Below, one piece after another: positions 1 to 8,401 of a DNA stretch of 64,000 bases. How positions within the stretch are numbered: the first letter of the stretch is position 1; each line of letters opens with the position of its first letter. Both the position numbers and the translations under genes were made by a program. The stretch lies in NCBI RefSeq assembly GCF_002368075.1, contig NZ_AP018314.1:362074-426073 (forward strand), given 5' to 3'. Below the pieces are notes generated by a model that saw nothing but the letters and a program-made list of their open reading frames with translations, ran no database searches and was not told the DNA's origin. This DNA is from Sphaerospermopsis kisseleviana NIES-73. Its GTDB lineage: Bacteria > Cyanobacteriota > Cyanobacteriia > Cyanobacteriales > Nostocaceae.

Positions 1-1
1 A

Positions 2-706
2 GATCAAACAAAATTAGTAGGAATTGTTGGTAGTAAGTTATTAAAAGATGATCCTCGATTTAAAGATATTCCTCAAGTTAGTCAAGGACAAAATGCACCA
101 AACTTAGAAAAGATTGTAGCATTAAAACCAGATTTAGTAATTGGTGTAGCAGGTTTTTCTGATGTACCATTACAAAAACTGCAACAGCTAGGAATAAAAA
201 CTTTATCCACAAAAGTATATAGCTGGGAAGCTTTGGAAGAACTCACTAAAAATATTGCAGAGAAAATAGGTGCAGATCCCCAACCTTTATTAAATAGATA
301 TCAAACTTTTTTACCGGAAAAGAAAAATCAAAAAAATCAGAATCTTTCGACTTTAGTTTTAGTAAGTCGTCAACCAATTTTAGCACCAAATAAAAACAGT
401 TGGGCAGGTGATATAGTTTCTCTGTTTGGTGCGAAAAATGTCGCCGCAGAATTACAAGGTAATAGCCCTATTGGTGGTTATGTAACACTTTCAGCCGAAA
501 AAGTTTTAGCAGCAAATCCTGATGTTTTAATTGTGGTTAGTGCTGAAGCAACTTTGTTAGATTCTTTGAAAAAAGAGCCGTTTTGGCAGAAATTAAAAGC
601 TACTCAAAATAATCAAGTTTATGTTTTTGATTATTACGGAATGGTGAATCCTGGCAGTATAGCTGCAATTGAAAAATCTGCTCAGGAATTAAAGAAAATC
701 TTTTGA
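2..706 (+). CDS. ABC transporter substrate-binding protein, 3' part (TroA/BtuF-like)
   Basis: This is the C-terminal 234 residues of a periplasmic binding protein; the 5' end lies outside the window. The frame is open from base 2 and includes PDLVIGV and, near the end, the helical segment typical of the cobalamin/siderophore/heme-type binding-protein fold, with the AANPDVLIVV strand and a final amphipathic helix. Such proteins capture a metal chelate and hand it to an ABC permease. No permease or ATPase gene is visible here, so they would lie upstream. The ligand cannot be named; the iron genes that follow on the other strand make an iron chelate plausible, by context only. Confidence 0.8.
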   Translation, partial: DQTKLVGIVGSKLLKDDPRFKDIPQVSQGQNAPNLEKIVALKPDLVIGVAGFSDVPLQKLQQLGIKTLSTKVYSWEALEELTKNIAEKIGADPQPLLNRYQTFLPEKKNQKNQNLSTLVLVSRQPILAPNKNSWAGDIVSLFGAKNVAAELQGNSPIGGYVTLSAEKVLAANPDVLIVVSAEATLLDSLKKEPFWQKLKATQNNQVYVFDYYGMVNPGSIAAIEKSAQELKKIF

Positions 707-727
707 GTTGTATTTAACAGGAGTCGT

Positions 728-846
728 AGGGGCGAAGCCTGCCTGTCAGCAGACAGGCATTCGGAAAATAACCTGTGATAAAAATTGAGAATTTATTGCC
801 CGAATGCTGATGCTTCCAGCACGCTTCGCGAACGCCCTTACAGGAA
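728..846. repeat. Dispersed GGGCGAAGC-type palindromic repeats
   Basis: Between the binding-protein gene and the FTR1 gene lies a GGGGCGAAGCCTG... segment that ends in ATTCGG, with an internal GCCTGTC/GACAGGC hairpin, followed by a second imperfect CCGAATGC...CCCTTA block. The same GGGCGAAGCATTC / GAATGCTTCGCCC theme recurs near 37.9-38.4 kb and 59.85 kb. It is non-coding and can form hairpins between the convergent genes. Confidence 0.6.
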
Positions 847-893
847 AATAACCTAGATACCCGACTTCTTGGTATCTGGGTTGATATAGAATG

Positions 894-1841
894 CTATTTT
901 TCAGCGACAGGAATATTTTTTTGTTTTTGCATATTTCCACCCATGATACTGCGAAAATACAAGCCACCAATACTAATTAAAAACACTAAATATCCAACTG
1001 CTTGCACTATATAAAGTTTATCTCTATAGCCAAATAAAGATTTGAGAATAATACCAGGAAACTTGCTATCAGGTAAAATGTTAGCAGTATTCCAAACCAT
1101 TGGACCTAAAATACAAGAGTGAATTTTAGTAAAGTGTTCATAATAAAAACAAAGATTTTCCGAGGCGCGGTTGCTGAGTGCTAAACTAGCCATTGCATCA
1201 TCAAAATGTTTTAAAGCCGAAATTACTAAACCAGCGACAATTAAAACTAATAAAACGCCCATAATTTGGAAAAATTGGCGAATATTAATTTTCACACCCC
1301 ATTTAAATAATAAAACACCAATTCCTGCTGCTGTTGCTAAACCACCAAGTGCGCCTAAAGTTGGTAATAAACCTTGTTGAAAATTGGCAGCTACAAATAA
1401 GACTGTTTCAAAACCTTCCCGCACAACAGCAACTAAAATTAAACTAAAAACCCCCCATCCAGCATTTGAATTTTGTGTTAATGCTTCGTTAACTGCACCT
1501 TCAACTTGAGCTTTCATAAATCTGGCTTGTTTTGTCATCCAGATTAGCATCCAACTCAGCATAATGATTGCTAAAATACTAAATACACCTTCTAATGTTG
1601 GTTCAACTACAGAGGTGTATTGAGGATTTATAGAACCTAAAAATTTAATGATTCCAGTGAATAAAACGCCAATTAAAGCACTAACAATAATACCAACTCC
1701 AACACCTGCATATACCCATGAGTTGAGTTGAGATTGTTTGGCTTTTTGCAATAAAGCGAGGACAATACCCACAACTAGGGCAGCTTCTACACCTTCTCGG
1801 AGAGTAATAACAAAAGTAGGTAATGCAATACTAAAATTCAT
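894..1841 (-). CDS. FTR1-family high-affinity iron permease
   Basis: A 315-residue polytopic inner-membrane protein. Two REGxE motifs mark the FTR1/EfeU iron permease family: REGVE at about residue 15 and REGFE at about residue 140, each inside a predicted helix. In this family the acidic motifs carry ferric iron released by a ferroxidase. About seven hydrophobic segments are visible. It is the last gene of the minus-strand iron group, after a bacterioferritin-like gene, a helix-hairpin-helix lipoprotein and a multicopper oxidase; the oxidase is the natural ferroxidase partner. The start at ATG 1841 gives a normal first helix. Family assignment is firm; the partnership is inferred from context. 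Confidence 0.92.
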   Translation of the reverse strand: MNFSIALPTFVITLREGVEAALVVGIVLALLQKAKQSQLNSWVYAGVGVGIIVSALIGVLFTGIIKFLGSINPQYTSVVEPTLEGVFSILAIIMLSWMLIWMTKQARFMKAQVEGAVNEALTQNSNAGWGVFSLILVAVVREGFETVLFVAANFQQGLLPTLGALGGLATAAGIGVLLFKWGVKINIRQFFQIMGVLLVLIVAGLVISALKHFDDAMASLALSNRASENLCFYYEHFTKIHSCILGPMVWNTANILPDSKFPGIILKSLFGYRDKLYIVQAVGYLVFLISIGGLYFRSIMGGNMQKQKNIPVAEK

Positions 1842-1907
1842 TTTTATTAGTGGTTATGAACGCTTGATCACTATTCTTGATTGTGTAAAAAACTGAGAAC
1901 TATCAAA

Positions 1908-1965
1908 TTTCTTTTTTCTTTGCTCGTTCCTACACATAGTATAGAAACGAACGAAAGAAAAGAAA
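1908..1965. repeat. Long imperfect inverted repeat between bfr-like and FTR1 genes
   Basis: A pyrimidine-rich arm (TTTCTTTTTTCTTTGCTCGTT) and its near complement (AACGAACGAAAGAAAAGAAA) flank a short loop. It could act as a transcript end or stability hairpin downstream of the bacterioferritin-like gene. There is no clear T-run on the minus strand, so a factor-independent terminator is not claimed. Confidence 0.45.
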
Positions 1966-1996
1966 CTAAAAAGCTGAATCTTGACTCCTCGAAATA

Positions 1997-2431
1997 TTAG
2001 CTGAAATCGCGTAACATTTTCTTGAGTTCTAAATTATGTAACTCTTCTTGTCCGATCATGCCACGTGCAAATTCTTCCAGATAAATACTAGCATCTTCAA
2101 CTGTATTTAGTAGAGTTTTATACATATCCAATGCTTTCTTTTCATGGGATAAACTTTCTTCCAAAATATCTTTGACTGAATGTTTGAAAGTTTCTTCCAT
2201 TTGGGCAATTCTCAAGGTAGGATGTCCATCTAAACCGGTGAGAATTTCTCCTACTTGTTGGGCATGAAGTAATGATTCACTGGCTTGGGCTTTGAAAAAA
2301 GCGACAATAGGTAAGCGGTTTGGTCCTGTTACCATTAGGGAATAATGAGTGTAGCGAACAACGCCAGCTAGTTCAAATTCCATGATGGCGTTGAGGATGT
2401 CAATGGTTTTTTGGTGGTCGAGTTCTCGCAT
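1997..2431 (-). CDS. bfr: Bacterioferritin-like protein
   Basis: A 144-residue four-helix ferritin-like protein. Ligands in the expected places are a Glu in FELAGVVRY (helix 1), Glu in LSHEKKAL (helix 3) and EELH in helix 4. In helix 2 the usual E-M-x-H of bacterioferritin reads S-L-L-H, with a Glu one residue earlier. By my by-eye alignment the classical Glu51 and the heme ligand Met52 are therefore replaced. This suggests a non-heme, altered di-iron subunit rather than a textbook bacterioferritin. It sits between a lipoprotein gene and FTR1 on the same strand, in keeping with storage of newly imported iron. Ferritin-like fold sure; activity uncertain. Confidence 0.82.
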   Translation of the reverse strand: MRELDHQKTIDILNAIMEFELAGVVRYTHYSLMVTGPNRLPIVAFFKAQASESLLHAQQVGEILTGLDGHPTLRIAQMEETFKHSVKDILEESLSHEKKALDMYKTLLNTVEDASIYLEEFARGMIGQEELHNLELKKMLRDFS

Positions 2432-2601
2432 CAGTTGTTAAGATGAGCAAAATTAAATTTGGAGAGGATTTTAGTGAGTAGCTATACACTTTTTATCTTA
2501 GTTCAATGTAGATAATTTTTTTAGTGTTTCACTTTTCACTATTTCCTCTATTTTCACTTATTTTAAGCTGTTTTTTGTGGATGTCCAATGGTGTGCAAAT
2601 A

Positions 2602-3621
2602 CTAACTTTGTGCTTTTGTGTTAGTTTGAGATAGCACTTTTTGAGTGTTTTCCTCTATGATTTTTACCATTTTGGTAACATCTTCAGGGGTTTTGACTGC
2701 TTGTACGGGTGGAATAACAGCAGGCCAAACTTTTAATAGTTCTGTGAAAGCTTTATCTATGGCTTTGTGTGCTTCTGGGTTTGCTTGAGCCATTTGTCCA
2801 GAAATTCCTTGATATAGTTCATGGGAATAGACAACAAAACCACGAGAGTCTTGATATTCTATTGGTTCGGTAATTTTACCTTTTGCTACTGCTGCTCCAT
2901 ATTCGGCGTTAGCTGCGTCTAATAAACCATTAATTACTTTTAACACAAATTCTGGTTTTGAGCGTTCTTGAGTTGGTAATGCGGCGATCGCACTATCCAC
3001 AGATGCCATAGAATTGGTAAAATTATCTTTGATTTTAGCATCTTGAGGATTAGATTTTACCAAGTTCGTCAAATTCACTAAATTAGTTTTAAATTCTTTG
3101 ACTTTGCGTTCATTAAGTTGTTCTTCTACATCAACATAAATCTCCTCAACTGGATGTCCTATATGGGGTTCGGCTTGTTTGGGTTGATTTTGTGCTAACA
3201 ATTCTTGTGCTACTAAAAGATGTCCTTTCATTAATGCCAATTTTGTCATGTAATCTACATCTTTTGCTTCTCCTGTGAGTACAACTTCTTCAACTGTCAC
3301 CATGTCTTTAATTTGCTCAAACTGTGCTTGAGTAATTACTTTTTTGGTGACTAAATCTTCTGGTGAACTGTAGGGACGACTGGCTTGTATTTTATTAGAT
3401 AAAGCGGGTACACCAAGTTGAGCTTCAAATTTGTCTAACTCGGACAAAATAGCATCATTAATATTAATTTTGGCTTTCCCACTATGACTACTGTGGGCGC
3501 TGGCTTGCGTCACTGCTGGGGTTGAAGTCGTTTCTGCGGTGGGGGTATTCCCCGCACAAGAACTAAGGGTAACAATCACACAAGCCGCTATTGATAATAA
3601 TATGTAACGTGATTTAATCAT
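2602..3621 (-). CDS. Helix-hairpin-helix lipoprotein of the iron group
   Basis: I chose ATG 3621 (protein begins MIKSRYILL), which has an AGGAG ten bases upstream; an in-frame ATG at 3651 would add ten poor N-terminal residues. A signal peptide ends in a lipobox (LSSC). After a His-rich Ser/Thr linker comes ININDAILSELDKF...GVPALSNKI...YSSPEDL, a helix-hairpin-helix pair like those in ComEA, then an all-alpha C-terminal region of about 200 residues. Function is not known to me. Its place between a multicopper oxidase and ferritin/FTR1 genes suggests a periplasmic role in iron handling, perhaps as an accessory similar in position to EfeO. That role is inference. Confidence 0.72.
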   Translation of the reverse strand: MIKSRYILLSIAACVIVTLSSCAGNTPTAETTSTPAVTQASAHSSHSGKAKININDAILSELDKFEAQLGVPALSNKIQASRPYSSPEDLVTKKVITQAQFEQIKDMVTVEEVVLTGEAKDVDYMTKLALMKGHLLVAQELLAQNQPKQAEPHIGHPVEEIYVDVEEQLNERKVKEFKTNLVNLTNLVKSNPQDAKIKDNFTNSMASVDSAIAALPTQERSKPEFVLKVINGLLDAANAEYGAAVAKGKITEPIEYQDSRGFVVYSHELYQGISGQMAQANPEAHKAIDKAFTELLKVWPAVIPPVQAVKTPEDVTKMVKIIEENTQKVLSQTNTKAQS

Positions 3622-3833
3622 TAATTTGCTCCTGGAGACGCTAAAACCCAATAATGGACAAATTTACAGAATTGACTGGTGAGTATAATTAAAAGTAATT
3701 TGCATTAGTAATTATATTTTTTTAGCATAAATGACAAATTATAGTAACTATTTTTAACCAGCAAAAGTATAGTTTAATCATTTCTTAACCAAGTGTTAGG
3801 TAAGTTCCATGACTTACAAATTTCTGTCCCCAG

Positions 3834-3861
3834 TCACCTGTCACCTGTCACCTGTCACCTG
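3834..3861. repeat. TCACCTG heptamer array (4 units)
   Basis: Four tandem TCACCTG heptamers, a short tandemly repeated element of the kind common in heterocystous cyanobacteria. The array overlaps the 3' end of the multicopper oxidase gene and supplies its stop codon (TGA at 3850-3848, minus strand) and its last residues. Confidence 0.85.
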
Positions 3862-4861
3862 CGATAACTTCAAACTGTCCCATACATCCATTTTCAGCGA
3901 TCGCATCCTGATGGGGATGAAACATATACTTACCCGGATAACGAAACGCAAATTCTAAAATGTGTCTTTCTGCTACACCCATTGTTAAAACATCCGTCTT
4001 TTCGCTGGGAGTCATCGTCATCCCCGAACGATAAACATCAAAAAAGTTAGCGTGTAAATGGAAGGTGACAGCAGGATCAAACTCAATAATATTCAAAACA
4101 TAAGCTCTAATTAATTGATTTTGATAAATTTGAATAGGGTGGTGCATATAATGATGAGGCAAACCATTAAATGCGTAATACTCATTTTCGTTATCATCAT
4201 TTATGTCATATCCAGACATAATTAAAACAATTTCATCAGCAGGAGGACGGGGTTGAGGCGGATCAATAATAAACATTCCATATAAACCCTTAGCAATGTG
4301 ACGAGTTACAGGTGCAATATGACAGTGATACAAATGCACACCATAGGGTTCTGCATCAAATTCATAGATAGTTGCTTTACCATTACTCACAGGTTTTACA
4401 CCATCCATTTCTGCGGGATGCACTCCATGAAAATGCAGAGAATGGGAATGTCCAGCCTTATTGAGAAATAATACTCTTATTCTTTCCCCTGCTTTTGCTC
4501 TTAACGTCGGTCCAGGAATACGCCCATTTAAATCCCAAATATTGTAAGATACCGCATTATTTAGCTGAATGGTGGAAGTACCTGCTATTAACTCAAATTC
4601 TCGAATAGTCCGCCCATTTACCTGCTTTAATGTCCCATAATCAAAGTTTCTCAGCACCTGCATGGGTTGAGTAGCACTATTAGCAGCATGATTAGATGCT
4701 TCCATTGCCATTGGGGGAACTTTTACACTGGCATTATTTTTGGCATTTAGAAACTGTAATAATGCAGATGCACCAATTACGCCACCGCCAAATATGCCCA
4801 TTGTTATCAGTTGGCGGCGATTTAAAAGTATATTTTTACTCCAACTAAAGTTTTCAGACAT
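3848..4861 (-). CDS. Two-domain multicopper oxidase, Tat-exported (probable ferroxidase)
   Basis: A 337-residue cupredoxin protein. The N-terminus has a twin-arginine signal (NRRQLITMG then a hydrophobic stretch). Domain 1 carries HSLHFHG and LYHCHIAPVTRHIAKGLYGMF, so the type 1 copper Cys-His-Met set lies in domain 1. Domain 2 carries FHLHANFFD and FHPHQDAIAENG with no type 1 Cys. This is the layout of two-domain oxidases and NirK-like proteins rather than of three-domain laccases. With FTR1 three genes away, oxidation of ferrous iron for uptake is the likely role; nitrite reductase or another oxidase activity is less likely. The last residues (GDR) are encoded by a heptamer repeat array. 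Confidence 0.85.
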   Translation of the reverse strand: MSENFSWSKNILLNRRQLITMGIFGGGVIGASALLQFLNAKNNASVKVPPMAMEASNHAANSATQPMQVLRNFDYGTLKQVNGRTIREFELIAGTSTIQLNNAVSYNIWDLNGRIPGPTLRAKAGERIRVLFLNKAGHSHSLHFHGVHPAEMDGVKPVSNGKATIYEFDAEPYGVHLYHCHIAPVTRHIAKGLYGMFIIDPPQPRPPADEIVLIMSGYDINDDNENEYYAFNGLPHHYMHHPIQIYQNQLIRAYVLNIIEFDPAVTFHLHANFFDVYRSGMTMTPSEKTDVLTMGVAERHILEFAFRYPGKYMFHPHQDAIAENGCMGQFEVIAGDR

Positions 4862-4902
4862 TTTTCAGACATGAGGTGATGAGGAGGGAACACAAACAAG
4901 AA

Positions 4903-4921
4903 ATTGCAAATTATTTGCAAT
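4903..4921. promoter_or_regulatory. Perfect 19-bp palindrome upstream of multicopper oxidase
   Basis: ATTGCAAATTATTTGCAAT is a perfect 9-1-9 inverted repeat lying 42-60 bases before the oxidase start. This is the size and symmetry of Fur-family operators, though the bases do not match the classic Fur box. It is a good operator candidate for the iron group. Confidence 0.45.
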
Positions 4922-5271
4922 TACCATTAGTTATAGTATAGGAATCAGGAATTATTGTCAATAATTATGTAAACTATGGAGAAATACAGGGCATAGGTGA
5001 AAATCAAGAAATTTGGCGAATATAATTCGCTACTATGCTTTTTACCCTTTTTGGGTAATTTTGATTGGTAATTTTTAACTCTTGCCTTTTGCAAGACAGC
5101 TTTTTGCCACCCGTGATGAAGAATACCGATATACCCGAAAATGATATCATATAGGACTTACGCATTGACAGGATCAACCAAATATGAGGTATGGGTTTCG
5201 GGCATTTTAACGTGATTTTTTAATTATTTTTGGGCGATAGCGAAGCGCTGCTGCAAGCAGTTCGCTATTGA
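4922..5271. other. Gene-free stretch with repeat debris
   Basis: No convincing gene. It holds an AT-rich region upstream of the oxidase, a GGACTTACGCATTGACA segment (5155-5171) that looks like an insertion-sequence or repeat end, and at 5236-5270 a hairpin with arms ATAGCGAA/TTCGCTAT and inner CTGCT/AGCAG. The hairpin directly abuts the truncated methyltransferase that follows. Confidence 0.5.
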
Positions 5272-5550
5272 TCGGAAGTTAATTTTCCTTTACCAGAACC
5301 AATTTTAATTAAATTAGATGTTCAAGGTTATGAAAATCAAGTCATTCAAGGAGGAATCGCAACTTTTAAAAGAAGCACCGCTTGTATTGTCGAAGTTTCT
5401 TTAGATCAACTTTACGAAGGTCAAGCGCAATTTCGAGAAATTTTTAGTTTATTAGATAATTTAGGTTACGCTTACGCTGGTAATCTTGATCAAGTCTTGG
5501 GAAAAGATGGTCATGTTCGTTATTTTAATGCTGTCTTTATTAAAGAATAA
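5272..5550 (+). pseudogene. FkbM-type methyltransferase, 3' fragment
   Basis: The frame open from 5272 encodes about 92 residues ending at TAA 5550, beginning PLPEPILIKLDVQGYENQVIQGG. KLDVQGYE is the acidic motif of FkbM-family SAM-dependent methyltransferases, normally at about two thirds of the protein. The rest (FREIFSLLDNLGYAYAG, FNAVFIKE) matches the family C-terminus. The SAM-binding N-terminal half is missing; a hairpin repeat sits exactly at the truncation. An intact FkbM-like gene follows 58 bases later, so this may be the remnant of a neighbouring sugar or lipid methylation gene. Confidence 0.75.
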
Positions 5551-5608
5551 AAGCAGAAAAATCTCTACTTGGTTCTACTTGAAATAATTAACTGTGAGGT
5601 TGAAAATC

Positions 5609-6430
5609 ATGCGTGTTGAATCTTGTTGTCAATCATTATTAGCAGAAATTATCCAGGAAATTGATCCCCAAAAAGAAGGATTTTGTATTGATGTTGGGGT
5701 GGGGACTTTTGCTTTTTATTGTGAAGTATTTGCTAAATTAGGTTATCCCACTATTGCGGTTGAACCCCTTCCTGTTAAGAAATTAAAACAGATTAGTGCT
5801 AGTTATGGAATTAAACTTTTGGAAAATTGTTTATCTAATATAGATGGAAAACAACTGCTATATTTAGGGAATTTTGCAGGTCTATTTAATAGTAATTTTA
5901 GTTCTCTTTCTCCTGAGTGGTTTGGTTCTTCTCCTAAAACCAAAGAAGTAGAATCTATCACTTTATCTACTTTATTATCCAGAATTAAACCTGATAAAAT
6001 TACTTGTTTGAAATTGGATATTGAAGGTTGGGAATTTAATGTAATTGAGCAATTGCCAAACATTGATAACGCTTTACTTCCCCAGGTAATTATGTTTGAG
6101 TATGGTGGTGGAGTCAATAAAAAACAAGGTCAAAAAGGTTGGTCAAAGGATTTTTTAGAAAAAACCTTAAATTGTCTGAAGATTTTGCAAAAATGTGGTT
6201 ATCAATCGTGTATTATGATTGATTTTGCTCCCCAAAGTAAAGAGAGATTTTTTGATCTGCAATCTGTGAATATAGCAGTCGATCAATTATTTGATGATCA
6301 ATCTGTTTATGGTAACATAATTACCGTGAAAAATGGCAATATTTCACCAGCCAAAATTCACACAATTTGTCAACCTTTTTATCAAGCTTCTCTGATTGAT
6401 CTTTTGGTTCATCAGTTAGTTTCTAGATAG
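5609..6430 (+). CDS. FkbM-family SAM-dependent methyltransferase
   Basis: 273 residues from ATG 5609; a GTG at 5594 is in frame, but GTGAGG just before the ATG fits a ribosome site better. FCIDVGVGTFAFYCEVF is the SAM-binding loop (motif I), AVEPLP the acidic post-I motif, and CLKLDIEGWEFNVIEQLP the FkbM signature. Members O-methylate sugars or polyketide-like products, and many sit in glycan clusters. No glycosyltransferases are nearby, so the substrate is unknown. The broken copy directly upstream shows the locus has lost genes. Confidence 0.82.
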   Translation: MRVESCCQSLLAEIIQEIDPQKEGFCIDVGVGTFAFYCEVFAKLGYPTIAVEPLPVKKLKQISASYGIKLLENCLSNIDGKQLLYLGNFAGLFNSNFSSLSPEWFGSSPKTKEVESITLSTLLSRIKPDKITCLKLDIEGWEFNVIEQLPNIDNALLPQVIMFEYGGGVNKKQGQKGWSKDFLEKTLNCLKILQKCGYQSCIMIDFAPQSKERFFDLQSVNIAVDQLFDDQSVYGNIITVKNGNISPAKIHTICQPFYQASLIDLLVHQLVSR

Positions 6431-6450
6431 TTAACCACAAACACTGCAAA

Positions 6451-6477
6451 TTCCTGACTGATTAAATCAATCAGGAA
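6451..6477 (+). terminator. Stem-loop after FkbM gene
   Basis: TTCCTGACTGATT and AATCAATCAGGAA form a 13-bp stem with one mismatch, 20 bases after the stop codon. It lacks a strong T-run, so it may be a weak terminator or an mRNA-end hairpin. The rest of the gap to 6720 is AT-rich; no cobalamin or Ni/Co riboswitch core was recognised there. Confidence 0.45.
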
Positions 6478-6720
6478 TTAATATTTACAAAAATAAACAA
6501 TAAATATACAAATATTCATAATTTAATAAATAAATACAAATTTGGATGTATTTTTTATTATAAAAATTTTCCAAATCCCTGCCAAAACATCCTCCAATGG
6601 GGCATTGTAAATATAGGGGAAATTTAGTTTCCTATAAATTTAGAATTGTCATGCTATCTTTTGCAGTTGTAATTCTATTGCTGAAATTAGTGTAAAAAAA
6701 AGCGAAAAACAAGGATTTTC

Positions 6721-7644
6721 ATGCATATACCAGATGGATTTATTTCTGTTCCAGTAGCAGCAGCTACAAGTTTAGCCAGTGGAGCAGCTTTATTTGTGTC
6801 CTTTGGGCGATCGCAAACAGCTTTTGGTGTTCGTCGCGCTCCCGTATTAGGATTAACCACAGCCTTTATTTTTGCCGCCCAAATGATTAATTTTCCCGTA
6901 GCGGGAGGTACTAGCGGACACCTGTGCGGCGGTGCTTTAGCGGCGATTATGTTAGGTAGTCCTTGGGCAGCAATGTTATGTATAGCAACAGTTTTAATAA
7001 TTCAAGCAGTGCTATTTGCTGATGGTGGTATTACTGCCTTGGGTGCAAATATTTTAAACTTGGGAGTAATCAGTGTTTGGGTAGCTTGGTTCTTAACCCA
7101 GACCTTACAGCGACTACTGGGTGGTTCTAAAGGGCGTTTACCCCTAGCCGCAGGTATAGCAGCAGGTGTTAGTGTAGTGGCAGCAGCTATAGCTTGTGCT
7201 ATTCAGTTAGCCCTTTCTGGGACAGCACCAGCGAATATAGTTTTACCTGCAATGACAGGTGTACATATTTTGATCGGTGTAGGTGAAGGCTTGATTACTG
7301 GTGGTGTGTTAGCCTATTTAGCCACAGCACGTCCAGACTTGTTACCGGGAGAAGAAGAGAAATTTGGAGGATGGTTGATACCAGTGGTGAGTATTTTCCT
7401 AGTTGCAGGTGTTTTATCTTTATTTGCTTCCGCTTGGCCAGATGGGTTAGAAAGAGTAGCAGAAAACTTGGATTTTATCAACAAAGCCGAAGAAGTCAGA
7501 GTTGTAGTACCAACACCCTTAGCTGATTATGAAATTCAAGGTTTAGGACAAATCGGTACAAGTATTACTGGTTGGGTAGGTGCGACAGCTTGCTTTGCTG
7601 TGGCTTTTGGTATTGCTAAAGTGATGAAACCTAAAAATGCTTAA
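6721..7644 (+). CDS. cbiM: Ni/Co energy-coupling-factor transporter substrate component CbiM (with PDGLE domain)
   Basis: 307 residues starting MHIPDGF, the invariant N-terminus of CbiM/NikM whose free amino group and His2 help bind Co or Ni. Seven or eight hydrophobic helices follow. The C-terminal part holds SAWPDGLERVAE, the PDGLE domain that corresponds to a fused CbiN/NikN. It overlaps cbiQ by eight bases, so the two are translationally coupled, and the ATPase gene follows. The metal cannot be decided from sequence: cobalt for B12 or nickel for hydrogenase or urease. Confidence 0.93.
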   Translation: MHIPDGFISVPVAAATSLASGAALFVSFGRSQTAFGVRRAPVLGLTTAFIFAAQMINFPVAGGTSGHLCGGALAAIMLGSPWAAMLCIATVLIIQAVLFADGGITALGANILNLGVISVWVAWFLTQTLQRLLGGSKGRLPLAAGIAAGVSVVAAAIACAIQLALSGTAPANIVLPAMTGVHILIGVGEGLITGGVLAYLATARPDLLPGEEEKFGGWLIPVVSIFLVAGVLSLFASAWPDGLERVAENLDFINKAEEVRVVVPTPLADYEIQGLGQIGTSITGWVGATACFAVAFGIAKVMKPKNA

Positions 7645-8287
7645 CATTTCCTTGGCATTACGCTTGCAATTATCCCTGATCATTGTGATTGGGGCAGCTT
7701 TTTTAAAGCCTCATAGCTGGTCAAATTTGCTGGTGTATGGTGCGATCGCACTTTTGTGGGTATTTATATTCCGGGTTTCTATTCGCAAATTAGGGAGTTT
7801 ACTAGGTGCAGAATTGATTTTTCTGTCATTGGTAGCGTTACCCTTGGGGTGGGAAAAAGCAAGTTTTTTACTGGTGCGATCGCTAATTTGTTTAATAGTC
7901 ATGAATAGCTTTTTACTCACCTTACCCCCCCACAGTTTTGGCATCGCCCTTAAAGGTTTACCCGTACCCGCCCCATTAAAGGAAAATTTGCTCCTAGCTG
8001 GGCAATATCTAGAAATTTTACTATCAGAATTAGCCAGAATGCAGCGTAGCGCCCAACTACGAGGTTTAAATGGTGCTGGGGGATGGTTACGTTATGCCAG
8101 TGCAGCTATGATCGGCTCTTTGTATCTGCGTACTTTAGACAGAGCAGAACGAGTTTATGGGGCAATGATCACTCGTGGTTACAATGGTCAACTACCTATA
8201 GACTCTACCCTTAACCCAAAAGAACGTTTTACACTAATCTTAGTCGTCATTATTGCTGCTTGTATCACCGTCAGTTCCTATTTTTAA
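7637..8287 (+). CDS. cbiQ: Ni/Co ECF transporter transmembrane protein CbiQ
   Basis: 216 residues, polytopic. The cytoplasmic region RMQRSAQLRGLNGAGGW and the later DRAERVYGAMITRGYNG are the two Ala-Arg-Gly-type coupling helices of ECF T-components that contact the ATPase. The start overlaps the end of cbiM. A gap of 114 bases, filled partly by AATCACC heptamers, separates it from cbiO. Confidence 0.92.
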   Translation: MLNISLALRLQLSLIIVIGAAFLKPHSWSNLLVYGAIALLWVFIFRVSIRKLGSLLGAELIFLSLVALPLGWEKASFLLVRSLICLIVMNSFLLTLPPHSFGIALKGLPVPAPLKENLLLAGQYLEILLSELARMQRSAQLRGLNGAGGWLRYASAAMIGSLYLRTLDRAERVYGAMITRGYNGQLPIDSTLNPKERFTLILVVIIAACITVSSYF

Positions 8288-8346
8288 TACACCAGGAAAC
8301 AGGAAGGGGAGATGGGTAGATGGGGAGGAAAGGGAAGTTAATAACC

Positions 8347-8382
8347 CAATCACCAATCACCAATCACCAATCACCAATCACC
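8347..8382. repeat. CAATCAC heptamer array (5 units)
   Basis: Five tandem CAATCAC units between cbiQ and cbiO, 20 bases before the cbiO start. The same heptamer recurs at 53895. Confidence 0.85.
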
Positions 8383-8401
8383 TATATTTGAGTTGTGAAT
8401 C

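Noticed and set aside
746..970. 74-codon minus-strand ORF overlapping the FTR1 3' end
   Set aside because: It lies in palindromic repeat DNA and in another frame of the FTR1 gene.
6480..6720. Cobalamin or nickel/cobalt riboswitch upstream of cbiM
   Set aside because: No conserved riboswitch core was found in this AT-rich leader.
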